In this document: positions 38,256 through 48,362 of the stretch, one piece after another
How positions within the stretch are numbered: the stretch's first letter is position 1
How the letters are laid out: every line of letters starts with the position of its first letter
Assembly (NCBI GenBank): GCA_016218545.1
Contig: JACRDQ010000042.1
Coordinates: forward strand, 1 to 64,000
From: Elusimicrobiota bacterium
GTDB lineage: Bacteria > Elusimicrobiota > Elusimicrobia > UBA1565 > UBA9628
Direction of reading: 5' to 3'
Length of the DNA stretch: 64,000 bases
Program-made: the position numbers and the translations under genes
The notes under the pieces: model-generated
Seen by the model: the letters and a program-made list of their open reading frames with translations, nothing else
The model's database searches: none
What the model was told of the DNA's origin: nothing

Positions 38256-39297
38256 CCTCGGCCTCAAGGCCATGATCCTGGCGGCCGGCGCCGGGACCCG
38301 TCTGCGCCCGATCACCTACGAGACCCCCAAGCCCATGGTGCCGGTCGTCAACCGGCCCGTCATCCACCACGTCCTCGACAACCTCCTCAAGCACGGGGTC
38401 CGCTCGGCCATGGTCAACCTGCACGCCCACGCCGAGCAGATCCAGGGCTACTGCGGCGACGGCTCCCGCTGGAGCATCAAGCTCCAGTATTCCAAGGAGC
38501 CCAAGCTCCTGGGCACGGCCGGGGCCATCAAGCGGGTGGAGCGCTTCTTCTCGGACGGCCCCTTCGTGGTCATGTCCGGCGACGGCGTCTCGGACATCGA
38601 CCTGACCGCCCTCTTCGACTTCCACCGCCGCAAGCGCTCCCTGGCCACCATGGTGCTCAAGGCGGTCGACACCCGCTTCGACTACGGCGTGACCATGACC
38701 GACCCGTCCGGCCGCATCACGGGCTTCCTCGAGAAGCCCTCCTGGAGCGACGTCTTCTCCAACAAGGCCAACACCGGCATCTACCTCTTCGAGCCCGAGG
38801 TCTTCCGGTACATCCCCAAGAACCGCTTCTACGATTTCGGACACGAGCTCTGGCCGAAGCTCCTCAAGGCCCGCAAGAGGATCTTCGCCTACGAGATGAA
38901 GTCCTATTGGACGGACGTGGGCAACCTCGCCGAGTACCGCAAGAGCCAGATCGACGCCCTCGAGGGGAGCGTCGTCCTCACCATCCCGGGCCGGGAGGTC
39001 CGCAAGGGGGTCTGGATCGAGGAGGGCACCGTCATCCGGCCCGGCGCGGTCCTCAAGGCGCCCTGCCTCATCGGCAAAGGCTGCGTCGTGGAGGCCGGAG
39101 CCCAGGTCGGCCCCCACACCGTCATCGGCGACCGGGGCAGGATTTCGTCCCAAGCCGTCCTGAAAAATTGTATACTCTTCGAGAACGTCACCGTCGGCAG
39201 GAACGTCCACCTGAGCAACTGCATCCTAGGAGCCAACGGCAACGTCCAGGAGAACATCACCGTCTACGAAGCGGCCGTCCTCAACATCCGCCAGTAG
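38248..39297 (+). CDS. Sugar-1-phosphate nucleotidyltransferase with hexapeptide-repeat tail (second copy)
   Basis: 349 residues. LAAGAGTRLRPITYETPKPM marks the pyrophosphorylase. MSGDGVSDIDLT, FLEKPSWSDVFSNKANTGIY and YWTDVGNLAEYR match the mannose/glucose-1-phosphate family, and a beta-helical tail follows (VVEAGAQVGPHTVIGD). It is clearly paralogous to the gene at 35379 but divergent enough to have a different sugar or nucleotide. It overlaps the mutase by 8 bases. Confidence 0.88.
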   Translation: MADLGLKAMILAAGAGTRLRPITYETPKPMVPVVNRPVIHHVLDNLLKHGVRSAMVNLHAHAEQIQGYCGDGSRWSIKLQYSKEPKLLGTAGAIKRVERFFSDGPFVVMSGDGVSDIDLTALFDFHRRKRSLATMVLKAVDTRFDYGVTMTDPSGRITGFLEKPSWSDVFSNKANTGIYLFEPEVFRYIPKNRFYDFGHELWPKLLKARKRIFAYEMKSYWTDVGNLAEYRKSQIDALEGSVVLTIPGREVRKGVWIEEGTVIRPGAVLKAPCLIGKGCVVEAGAQVGPHTVIGDRGRISSQAVLKNCILFENVTVGRNVHLSNCILGANGNVQENITVYEAAVLNIRQ

Positions 39298-39322
39298 ACG
39301 CGCGCATGGAGACCACCACTAA

Positions 39323-40555
<1,233 letters not shown>

Positions 40556-40562
40556 CCGACCG

Positions 40563-40597
40563 CCGCGCCCGGCCGGCATCGAGCCGGCCGGGCGCGG
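40563..40597 (+). terminator. Hairpin after metK
   Basis: A perfect 15-bp GC stem (arms beginning CCGCGCCCGGCC) around the loop ATCGA lies 8 bases after the metK stop. There is no T-run. Confidence 0.65.
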
Positions 40598-40627
40598 ACC
40601 GCGGCGGCGGCGTCCGCCAACACTGCC

Positions 40628-40891
40628 TTGATCAAACGCAACCGGCACCCCGACTGGAAGACCGCCCTCCGGGTCTGGTGGGCCTACACCTGGCGCTTCG
40701 CGGTCCTCTTCGTGCTCCCCAGCATGGCGCTCTCCGCGGCCATCTTCATCGTCCAGCCCCCCCAGGCGCTGCGCACGCTGGCCTCCCTGGGCGTCTTCGC
40801 CTACATGGTCTGGCTCCAGATCGAGCTCTTCCGCAGGCTCCTGGACATGGACTTCGGGACCTTCAAGGTCCGCTTGGAACCGAAAGACTGA
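40628..40891 (+). CDS. Small two-helix membrane protein, unknown
   Basis: 87 residues from a TTG start. Two hydrophobic segments (about 20-45, FAVLFVLPSMALSAAIFIV, and 52-68) flank a short loop, and the C-terminal tail is charged. No family is recognised. It ends 5 bases before the ECF sigma gene, so it may be co-transcribed and take part in the same envelope-stress circuit. The ribosome-binding site is weak. Confidence 0.5.
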   Translation: MIKRNRHPDWKTALRVWWAYTWRFAVLFVLPSMALSAAIFIVQPPQALRTLASLGVFAYMVWLQIELFRRLLDMDFGTFKVRLEPKD

Positions 40892-40896
40892 AAACG

Positions 40897-41442
40897 GTGT
40901 CCAATCATCCGGACGAGAACGAATTCCTGGCCCAGAACGCGGCGCTGGTCTACAACCTGTCTCTGCGCCTGGTGGGGAAGCCCGCCGATGCCGAGGACCT
41001 GGCCCAGGACGCGCTCTTGAGGGCTTTGAAGGCCCTGCCGGGCTTCCGGGGTGACTCGTCGCTCTCCACCTGGGTCTACCGCATCACGGTCAACACCTGG
41101 AAGAACCGGGTCCGCTCCGAGAAGAGGAGGGGATTCTGGAAGACGGTCTCCCTCAACCTCTTCACGGGCGAGGAACAGGACGAGGAGCCCGCGTTCAAGG
41201 CCCCTGACCCGCCGTTGGACGCGGGCCTGGAGTCCGACGAGCGGGCCAAGACGCTCCAGGCCGCGCTCCTGGAGCTGGATGCGGAGGAACGAGCGGTGAT
41301 CGTGCTCAGGGACGTGGAGGACCGGCCTTACCGGGAGATCGCCTCCGTGCTCGGCGTGCCGGAGGGGACCGTGAAGTCCCGTCTCTCCCGGGCGCGGCAG
41401 GCCCTGCGGCACAAACTCAAGGACCGGATGACCGTGTCATGA
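40897..41442 (+). CDS. ECF-type RNA polymerase sigma factor
   Basis: 181 residues. Region 2 is recognisable in LVGKPADAEDLAQDALLRAL and LSTWVYRITVNTWKNRVRSE, and region 4 in DAEERAVIVLRDVEDRPYRE and VPEGTVKSRLSRARQAL. GTG at 40897 places the family's first helix correctly. The next gene overlaps by 4 bases and encodes a zinc-finger anti-sigma factor, the standard ECF pairing. The regulon is unknown; the coiled-coil genes downstream are plausible neighbours or targets. Confidence 0.92.
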   Translation: MSNHPDENEFLAQNAALVYNLSLRLVGKPADAEDLAQDALLRALKALPGFRGDSSLSTWVYRITVNTWKNRVRSEKRRGFWKTVSLNLFTGEEQDEEPAFKAPDPPLDAGLESDERAKTLQAALLELDAEERAVIVLRDVEDRPYREIASVLGVPEGTVKSRLSRARQALRHKLKDRMTVS

Positions 41443-42725
41443 AAGGCAAGGACCACGTCCGCGACCACCTCTCGGCCTATGCGGACCGCGAGCTCTCCCC
41501 CGAGCTCACCAAGCTCGTGGAGAAGCATCTCGCCGCCTGCTCCGAGTGCCGCGCCTCGCTTTCGGACCTTCGTTCCCTGTCCAAGATGCTCGCCGGCATG
41601 CCCAAGCGCGGGCTCCCGGAGGGCTTTCTGGCGCGCCTGAAGGCCAGGCGGGCCCGGGAGGCCGGGACGGAGATCCGCGGGCTCCCATTCTTCGCCTGGA
41701 CCCCTCCGGTCCGGGCCGCGGCCATGGCCCTCTCAGCTTTCATGGTGATGTTCGTGGCCTACGAAGGCCTGCGCACCAGGCCTTCTTCGGGCGCTCCCGC
41801 TTCCGCCCCCGAGGCTTCGCTCAACGCGGACGGGACGCCCACCATGGCGGAGCTCCGGGAAGCGGCCAGGAAAGCCGTCGAGCCCGCAGCTCCGGGACCG
41901 CAACCGGCCAAGGCCGAGACCGACCAGGCGGACGGGACCAGCCAGGCCCTGTCGGATCTCAAGGCCGTAGCCGCGGCCAGAGGAAGATACAAGTCCGCCG
42001 GAATACTCGCCGCCGGAGAGGCGGCTGCCCTGCCCTCCCCGGCCCTGGCAGGAGGAGCGCCCCTGGCCGAGTCGGGCCAGGCCAAGCCCTCCTACACCAA
42101 CGAACAGCTCCAGGCCATGCTCGAGACCGAGAAGAAACGGACCGGCATCACCATCCTCCCGCCGGAGGAGAAGAACTATCCCAGCGACGAGGAGCTGCTC
42201 GGGACGCCGAACCCGGACCGCCAGGTCATCGCGGCCAAGAGCGCGCCCCTGCGGCTGGAAGGAGACACCCCGGCCCTGATCTCGCCGACGAGCCTGCTGG
42301 CCGGGGGCCAAGCCGCCCCCGCACCGAAAGCCGCCGACTACTCCCTCGTCCGGGCGGGCCGCCAGATGCGCTCCTTCGAGCTCCCGGCCGGGCCCGGCCG
42401 GGACCTCCCGGCCGAAGCGCGGGACTTCGGCAAGCTCGAGGTCTTCGCCGCGAGGACCCAGGCCCAGCTCGACGGCCTCTGGACCCGCTTCGACATCGAG
42501 CTGCCCCGGCCTACCGTGGATTTCAGCCGCCAGATGCTCGTTCTGGTCCCCCCTTCGGAGGAAGACAACTCGGCCTGCGACATCCTCACGTCCGAGGAAG
42601 CCGGAGCCAGCCTCCTGGTGCGCTGCCGCCACCGGGAGTCCTCCTACGCGGAGAGGCCCACCGCAGCCTCCTTCCGGGTCATCCCCCTCACGCCGCTCCC
42701 CCCCAGGCTCGAAGCCCTCAAGTAG
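41439..42725 (+). CDS. Transmembrane anti-sigma factor with PrcB-like C-terminal domain
   Basis: 428 residues. The N-terminal zf-HC2 domain has His30-x3-Cys34-x2-Cys37 (KHLAACSECR), which binds and inhibits the sigma factor. One membrane helix lies near residues 90-110 (AAMALSAFMVMFVAYEG). A long low-complexity Ala/Pro/Glu region follows. The last ~110 residues (DGLWTRFDIELPRPTVDFSR...MLVLVPPS) resemble the PrcB_C domain of surface-protease complexes. That combination would put a possible sensing domain outside the membrane. Confidence 0.8.
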   Translation: MKGKDHVRDHLSAYADRELSPELTKLVEKHLAACSECRASLSDLRSLSKMLAGMPKRGLPEGFLARLKARRAREAGTEIRGLPFFAWTPPVRAAAMALSAFMVMFVAYEGLRTRPSSGAPASAPEASLNADGTPTMAELREAARKAVEPAAPGPQPAKAETDQADGTSQALSDLKAVAAARGRYKSAGILAAGEAAALPSPALAGGAPLAESGQAKPSYTNEQLQAMLETEKKRTGITILPPEEKNYPSDEELLGTPNPDRQVIAAKSAPLRLEGDTPALISPTSLLAGGQAAPAPKAADYSLVRAGRQMRSFELPAGPGRDLPAEARDFGKLEVFAARTQAQLDGLWTRFDIELPRPTVDFSRQMLVLVPPSEEDNSACDILTSEEAGASLLVRCRHRESSYAERPTAASFRVIPLTPLPPRLEALK

Positions 42726-42784
42726 CCCTCACCCGCGAAAAAGCCCTGAAATAACCGGGCCATAAATCGTTAATACGACGGGGG

Positions 42785-42790
42785 TACACT
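42785..42790 (+). promoter_or_regulatory. Candidate -10 of the large coiled-coil gene
   Basis: TACACT lies 36 bases before the ATG at 42827 in the 101-base gap after the anti-sigma gene. No standard -35 is visible, so this could be an ECF-type or weak promoter. Confidence 0.3.
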
Positions 42791-42826
42791 TTGGCCTGTC
42801 GCTACCCAAGGAGCAAGGGGACCCTA

Positions 42827-45800
42827 ATGGAACACCAGGATAAGCCTCGCGAGCAGGACGATTCCCAGGCCGGCCCGGCCGACGTCGACGGCATCAACAA
42901 CATCGACACGGCGCGCATGTCCCTGCGCTGGGCCCTCGAGCGCATCAGCGCCGTCGAGAAGCTCCGTGTCGAGGCCGCGGACAAGGCGGGCAAGGAAGAG
43001 CGCGCCCGCGTCGCGGTCGAACGGGAATGCCAGGCGCTCCGCCGGGCCATGGCGTCCAACGCGCAGGATGCCTCCCAGCGCGAGCTCTACTACAAAAAGC
43101 TCGAGGGCCTCATGGACCTCAAGCTCGCGGGAAAACTCGACATCCAGGCCCTCGTCACCCACGAGAGCGAGGTCGCAAGGATGCACGAGTACATGCTCCA
43201 GCGCCAGAAGGACCTCGAGGCCGACTACGCCGCCAAGCGCGATGAGCTCGAGAAGCGCTACCAAGCGTTCCGCGCCGAGGCGGAAAAAGAGCGTCGCGAA
43301 GCCCACCTCAAGATCGAGGAGGAGCTGTCCCACCGCCGCGAGACCCTGAACAAGGAGCTCTCCCCGAAGCTCGTCGAGCTCCACGAGACCGAGGCCCGCC
43401 TGCGGGCGCAGGAGAAGATCCTCGCGGAACGCCAGGCCCGATTCGAGGCTTTCTACACCGAGCAGCGCGGCCAGCTCGACCATGAGATCAAGATCTTCCG
43501 CCAGGAGGTCGAGGACCAGGTCAAGTTCCGGCTCCAGGGCCAGGAAAGCCTCGTCGCCAACCGCCAGGCCTTCCGCGAGCAGGCCTGGGAGCAGCAGAAG
43601 GCCGCCCTCATCCAGGAGCTCTCCGAGTGGCGCATCAAGTACCAGGAGACCGCGGACCGCAACGCCGACCTGGATAACGAGGTCGTTTCCGCGCGCGAGC
43701 GCTCCAAACAGGCCGACGTCTCCATGGCCAACGAGGCCATGATGCGCGAAGAAGCGGCGCGCCTGCGCCGCCGCAACCAGGAGGAGGCGGAGAAGAACCT
43801 CTCCCTGGAGAAGCGCCTCGCCGAGGCCGCGGAAGCGGTCAAGCGGACCGAGCTCGCCGCCAGCGGCGAGCTCCAGGAGCGCAACCGCTCGGAATCGGCC
43901 ATGGCGGCCGAGATCAACGAGCTCACCAGGCGCTCCCATGAGGCCTGCGACCGGGCCATCTCCCTCGAGAAGAGGCTCGTGGAGGCCGAGGAGCGCGCCA
44001 AGCTCGTGGAGCTGCACGCGGCCAACGAGGCCTCGCTCTCCAACGAGACCGCCGAACTGCGCAAGAAGCTCGAGGGAGCCTCCGACCGGATCATCCAGCT
44101 CGAGCGCCAGCTCTCCGAGCACCACGACCGCGCCTGCCGTGCCGAGAGCGAGTCAGCCAAGCACGCCCAGGAAGCCTCCCAGATCGAGGCCCTGCGCAAG
44201 GACGAGACCGGGGCCTTCTCCAAGAAGGCCGCAGAGCACATCGCGCGCATCGTGGACCTCGAGAAGCGCCTCGCCCTGGCCGAGGAGAAGGCCTCCTCCG
44301 CCCAGATGGTCATGGAGGTCAAGGTCGAGGAAGCCGGCCGCAACGCCCAGGAGACCGCCCAACTGGAAGCCCTGCGAAAGGACGAGGCCGAGACCTTCTC
44401 CAAGAAGGCCGCAGAGCACATCGCGCGCATCATGGACCTCGAGAAGCGCCTCGCCCTGGCCGAAGAGCGGGCCGAGCGCAACCAGATGGCCATGGAGCTC
44501 AAGGCCGAGGAGGCCAAGCGCCTCGACGCCCTCGAGCGCGCGGAGGCCTCCCAGTTCCAGGAGAAGACCCAAACCCTCACCGACCGGGTGCTTTCCTTAG
44601 AGACGCTCCTTGCCGAGGCCCAGGACCGCGCGGGCGAGGCGGAACGCGAGCTTGCCTCCCGCACGGGCGCGCTCCAGCGCGTCGAGGACTCGTTCAAGCG
44701 GGAATCCGCGCTCTTCGCGCAGAAGGCCCAGGAGTCGGCCCAGCGCATCGTGGAGATGCAGAACCTCCTCGCCGGCACGGAGGAGAAGGTCAAGCGCGCT
44801 GACCTTGCGGGCGCCCACGAGGCGGTCCTGCTCCGGGAGATCGCGCTCCTTCGCGAGAAGTACCGCGAACACATGGAGAAGAACGTGGAGCTCGAGCAGC
44901 TCCTAGCCGCCTCGGAGGAGGCGGCGACCCGCGCCCAGGCTGAGGCCTCGGCCGAGGCCGAGCAGCGCGCCAGGCTCGAGGAAGAGCGCCAGAACGAGGC
45001 TTCCTCCTGGAAGGAGAAATCGCATGCCCAGCTCGCCAAGCTCGCCGAGCTCGAGCAGAGGCTCGTCATGGCAGAGGACAAGGCCGGCCGCAGCCAGATG
45101 CTCATGGAGATCAAAGCCGAGGAGGTCAAGAGGATCGAGGCGTTGGAGCGCGAGGAGACCGCGGTCCTACTCAAGAAGTGCCAGGAGGACGCCTCCCTGA
45201 TCGCGGAGCTGGAGAAGTCCCTCCTCGAGGCCAGGCAGACCGCGTCCCACGAGGCTTCCCTCCAGAAGGAGCTCGAGCTCCTGCGGACCAAGTTCCAGGA
45301 TCAGCTCGACAAGAACATCGCGCTCGAACGCCGGATCGCCGAGGCGCTCGAGGCCGCCAAGCGCGCGGACCTCTCGGTCGCGACCGAGACGGCCCTGCGC
45401 GCGGACTCCACGACCCTGCGCGAGACGCATCACAGGGATATGGAGAAGATACTCTCCTTGGAGGGAGCGGTCGCCGAAGCCCAGACCGCGGCCTCCCGGG
45501 CCGAGGCCGCCACGGCGCGACAGCAGGAGGAGACCGCCTCCCTCCTCCAGCGCCACCAGGAGCTGCTGAAGAAGACCACGGAGCTGGAGAAGAACCTCCT
45601 GGCCAGCCAGGAGCACGCCAAGCTCTCCGACATCCAGACCGCCTACGAGGCCACCCTGTCCCAGGAGGTCGCGGCCCTGCGCCGGGACCTGGCCGACTCC
45701 GCGGGAAGGAACCTCGAGCTCGAGCGCAAGCTCAGCCTGGCCGAGGAGAAGGCCCGCCGATCCGAGACCATGGTCCAGCGCGACGCGCTGCTCGTCGAGG

Positions 45801-47206
45801 AGGCCGAGGCCTGGCGCCAGCGCGCCGCGGAGGTCGAGAAGGCCGTGCTGGAGGCCGAGAAGCAGCTCATGGCGCTCCGCGACCGCGCCAACCTGGCCGA
45901 CCTGCACGCCGCTGGGGAAGCGGCCGCGGTCCAGGAAGCCGCGGCGCTCAAGCGCGACCTGTCGGCGGCCAACGCCAAGGCGCGCGACCTCGAGCGCAGC
46001 CTCTCCGGAGCCGAGGACGCCGCGCGGCGCGCCGAGACCGCGGCGCAGAAGCAGTCCGCGCTGACCGAAGAGGCGGCTCTCTGGAAACAGCGGGCCGGGG
46101 AGCGGGAGAAGGCGGTCATCGAGCTCGAGGGCAGGCTCATCGCGGTCTCCGACGAGCTCCAGCGCAAGTACCAGGACGCCCTCGCCAGGAACCTCCAGCT
46201 GGAGAAGAGCCTCGTCGAATCCCAGGACAAGGCGCGGCGCGCGGACCTCAGCGCGGGCAGCGAGAAGACCCTGCGCACCGAGGCCGAGGCCTTCCAGAAG
46301 AAGTGCCAGGAGGCTACGGCGCGCATCCTCGAGCTCGAGCGTTCGCTCGCAGAGTCCCAGGAGCGCGCGGCCAGGGCCGAGCTCTCAGGGACTTCCCAGG
46401 CCCTGGAAAAAAGGCTCTTCCTCGCCGAGGAAGCGGCCCGCCAGGCGGAGAAGGCCGCCCGCGAGAGGGGCGCCGTCCTCTCCGAGCGCCAAGGCCAGTG
46501 GGATGCCGAGCGTCAGGGCATCGCCGAGAGCCTGCGCCGGGCCGAGGAGAGCAGGCAGCAGGATCTCCGCGAGCTGGGCGAGCGTCTCGAGGCGGAGGCC
46601 GCCCGCGCCCGGGAGCTGGAGAAGAAGCTCGTCCTCTCCGCTGAGGCCTCCCGCAGCGCCCTGGCGGACGCCGAGACCTCGCGCAGGCTCCTCGAGGAGC
46701 GGCAGAGGGCCTGGGACTCCGAGAAGGCCTCCATCTTCGCGGAGTGCGGGAACCTGGACCTGGACAGCCGCGAGAGGCTCCAGACCGCGATCGACCAGAT
46801 CGAGGAGCGCTGGGCCAAGGAGCGCTTCGTCCTCAGCGAGGAGGCCCGCGTCTGGAAGCGCCGCCACCAGGACCTGCTCGCCCAGGTCACGGACTTCGAG
46901 AATCGGCTGAGCGACGCCGAGTCGGCCGCGCAGAACGCGGCCAGACTCTCGGCCCGCGAGGCCGAGGAGCGCAAGCGGGCGGAGCTCCGTTCCGAGGAGG
47001 CGGCCGCGACCTGGCGCTCCCGCCAGCAGACCGCGCTCCAGAAGGCGGTCGACCTCGAGAAGCGGCTCGTCCTGGCCGAGGACGAGGCCAGGACCGCCAA
47101 GACCGAGGCCGCGACCGCTCGTTCGATCCTGACCGAGCGCGAACGCCTTTGGGAGCGCGAGAGGACGGAACTGCTCGAGCGCCTGACCAAGGGGAACGGG
47201 AGCTAG
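42827..47206 (+). CDS. Giant coiled-coil protein (1459 residues), paralogue of the next gene
   Basis: Start ATG at 42827, with AAGGGG 6 bases upstream. An N-terminal ~20-residue motif (INNIDTARMSLRWALERI) precedes almost continuous heptad-rich sequence to the C-terminus. Much of it is built from degenerate ~60-residue units of the form LEKRLA-AEE-A-R...E...LR-K-QE, two of which are nearly identical at DNA level (44161-44465). There is no signal peptide or membrane helix, so it is cytoplasmic. It has hardly any Cys or Pro in the rod. A scaffold, filament or cell-shape role is inferred from form only. The next gene encodes a shorter protein with the same N-terminal motif. Confidence 0.75.
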   Translation: MEHQDKPREQDDSQAGPADVDGINNIDTARMSLRWALERISAVEKLRVEAADKAGKEERARVAVERECQALRRAMASNAQDASQRELYYKKLEGLMDLKLAGKLDIQALVTHESEVARMHEYMLQRQKDLEADYAAKRDELEKRYQAFRAEAEKERREAHLKIEEELSHRRETLNKELSPKLVELHETEARLRAQEKILAERQARFEAFYTEQRGQLDHEIKIFRQEVEDQVKFRLQGQESLVANRQAFREQAWEQQKAALIQELSEWRIKYQETADRNADLDNEVVSARERSKQADVSMANEAMMREEAARLRRRNQEEAEKNLSLEKRLAEAAEAVKRTELAASGELQERNRSESAMAAEINELTRRSHEACDRAISLEKRLVEAEERAKLVELHAANEASLSNETAELRKKLEGASDRIIQLERQLSEHHDRACRAESESAKHAQEASQIEALRKDETGAFSKKAAEHIARIVDLEKRLALAEEKASSAQMVMEVKVEEAGRNAQETAQLEALRKDEAETFSKKAAEHIARIMDLEKRLALAEERAERNQMAMELKAEEAKRLDALERAEASQFQEKTQTLTDRVLSLETLLAEAQDRAGEAERELASRTGALQRVEDSFKRESALFAQKAQESAQRIVEMQNLLAGTEEKVKRADLAGAHEAVLLREIALLREKYREHMEKNVELEQLLAASEEAATRAQAEASAEAEQRARLEEERQNEASSWKEKSHAQLAKLAELEQRLVMAEDKAGRSQMLMEIKAEEVKRIEALEREETAVLLKKCQEDASLIAELEKSLLEARQTASHEASLQKELELLRTKFQDQLDKNIALERRIAEALEAAKRADLSVATETALRADSTTLRETHHRDMEKILSLEGAVAEAQTAASRAEAATARQQEETASLLQRHQELLKKTTELEKNLLASQEHAKLSDIQTAYEATLSQEVAALRRDLADSAGRNLELERKLSLAEEKARRSETMVQRDALLVEEAEAWRQRAAEVEKAVLEAEKQLMALRDRANLADLHAAGEAAAVQEAAALKRDLSAANAKARDLERSLSGAEDAARRAETAAQKQSALTEEAALWKQRAGEREKAVIELEGRLIAVSDELQRKYQDALARNLQLEKSLVESQDKARRADLSAGSEKTLRTEAEAFQKKCQEATARILELERSLAESQERAARAELSGTSQALEKRLFLAEEAARQAEKAARERGAVLSERQGQWDAERQGIAESLRRAEESRQQDLRELGERLEAEAARARELEKKLVLSAEASRSALADAETSRRLLEERQRAWDSEKASIFAECGNLDLDSRERLQTAIDQIEERWAKERFVLSEEARVWKRRHQDLLAQVTDFENRLSDAESAAQNAARLSAREAEERKRAELRSEEAAATWRSRQQTALQKAVDLEKRLVLAEDEARTAKTEAATARSILTERERLWERERTELLERLTKGNGS
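44161..44465 (+). repeat. Tandem 180-bp coding repeat in the coiled-coil gene
   Basis: Bases 44161-44285 recur at 44341-44465. The central ~65 bases differ at about one position (CGTGGACC against CATGGACC). The period is exactly 180 bp, or 60 codons, consistent with recent unit duplication in frame. Confidence 0.85.
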
Positions 47207-47210
47207 ACCA

Positions 47211-47239
47211 TTGCGTCAAGACCCGCCACCCGTTATAAT
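47211..47239 (+). promoter_or_regulatory. Sigma70-type promoter of the second coiled-coil gene
   Basis: TTGCGT (47211-47216), a 17-base spacer and a perfect TATAAT (47234-47239). The ATG at 47247 is 7 bases beyond the -10, so the transcript may be leaderless. Confidence 0.6.
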
Positions 47240-47246
47240 TAAGAGG

Positions 47247-48362
47247 ATGCCCATGGAGATCCCGCAGACGCAGGACAAACCGCTCGGCGCCGAGCAGATC
47301 GCTCAGATCAACAACCTCGACACCGCGCGCATGGCGCTGCGCTGGGCGCTCGAACGGCTCACCCTCCTTGAAGGCAAGGGAGCCGAGCTCGAAGCCAGCC
47401 TGGTCGAAGCCGACAAGAAGCTCCGCGAAGCCGAGGCCCGGGCCGAAGCGGCCCGAGAGGCGCTCTCCGAGCGGGACGGCTGCATGAAAGTCGCTGAGGA
47501 GATCGGCCTCCTCAAGCCCGATGTCAAGGAGCCCCTCGAGGCCCTGGCCAAGCGCGAGGCCGCGCTCCAGCGCCTCCACGAGGGCATCGTGGCCGGGCTC
47601 AAGCGCCGCCTCGCCGTGGCCGAGGAGGCGTCCCGCCGGTCCCAAGCCGTCACCGAGGGCCGCGAGGCCCTGCTCACGGAGCGCGAGAAGGTCTGGCTCA
47701 AGGAGAAGGAGGAGGCGGTCGGCCGCCGCGAGGCCGCCTCGCGCGGGGAGAAGCTCTCATGGGAGCGCCAGAAGGCCCAGCTCCTCGAGGAGTTGGCGCT
47801 CGCCCGCGAGGGCGTGACCGGGCAGGCCGACGCCGTCCTCGAGCTCGAGCGCCGGGCCGTGGAGGCGCAGCGCGAAGCGGCCCAAGCCGCCGACCTGGCC
47901 GAGCATCGGAAGCTGCTCCTGGAGGAACAGGCGCGCCGGCTCGATCGCGAGCGCGCCGAGCTGGAGGCCAGGATTCGGTCCCTGGAGGCGGAGGGCCGCG
48001 GCAAGACCGATGAAGCCGTCCGACGGAGCCGCGAGGCTCAGGCCCAGGAGCTCTCCAGGCTCCGGGAGGAAGCCGACCTCTGGCGGCGCAGATACCAGGA
48101 GACCCTCGGCGGCTCCCTCGAGCTCGAGAAGCGCTCCGTGGAGGCCGAGGACCGCGCGCTCCGCGCCGAAGAGCGCGTCAAGGGGCTGCTCTCGCAGGTC
48201 GCGTATCTCGAGGAGCGCATCACCATGCTGGAGGCTTCGGCGCGACTGGGCGGAACGTCGGAGGCCGACCTCCGCGAGCGGGAGCTCAGGCTCGATGAGA
48301 GGGCCCGAGAGCTCGCGACGCTGACCCAGACCCTCGAGGCGCGGCTCGGGCCCCGGACCTAG
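47247..48362 (+). CDS. Coiled-coil protein (~371 residues), paralogue of the giant coiled-coil protein
   Basis: Residues ~17-40 (AQINNLDTARMALRWALERL) nearly repeat the N-terminal motif of the upstream protein. The remainder is Ala/Glu/Arg/Leu-rich coiled coil, with LELEKRSVEAEDRALRAEER resembling its repeat unit. No signal or membrane segment is seen. ATG at 47247 or ATG at 47253 could serve; the second has AAGAGG at good spacing, but the promoter would place that site outside the mRNA. It probably assembles with the giant protein through the shared head. Its 3' end overlaps the converging glycosyltransferase gene by 4 bases. Confidence 0.75.
   Translation: MPMEIPQTQDKPLGAEQIAQINNLDTARMALRWALERLTLLEGKGAELEASLVEADKKLREAEARAEAAREALSERDGCMKVAEEIGLLKPDVKEPLEALAKREAALQRLHEGIVAGLKRRLAVAEEASRRSQAVTEGREALLTEREKVWLKEKEEAVGRREAASRGEKLSWERQKAQLLEELALAREGVTGQADAVLELERRAVEAQREAAQAADLAEHRKLLLEEQARRLDRERAELEARIRSLEAEGRGKTDEAVRRSREAQAQELSRLREEADLWRRRYQETLGGSLELEKRSVEAEDRALRAEERVKGLLSQVAYLEERITMLEASARLGGTSEADLRERELRLDERARELATLTQTLEARLGPRT

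Noticed and set aside
44161..44465. Direct repeats considered as CRISPR-like or mobile
   Set aside because: They are in-frame 60-codon units of a coiled coil with no spacers, so a protein repeat explains them.
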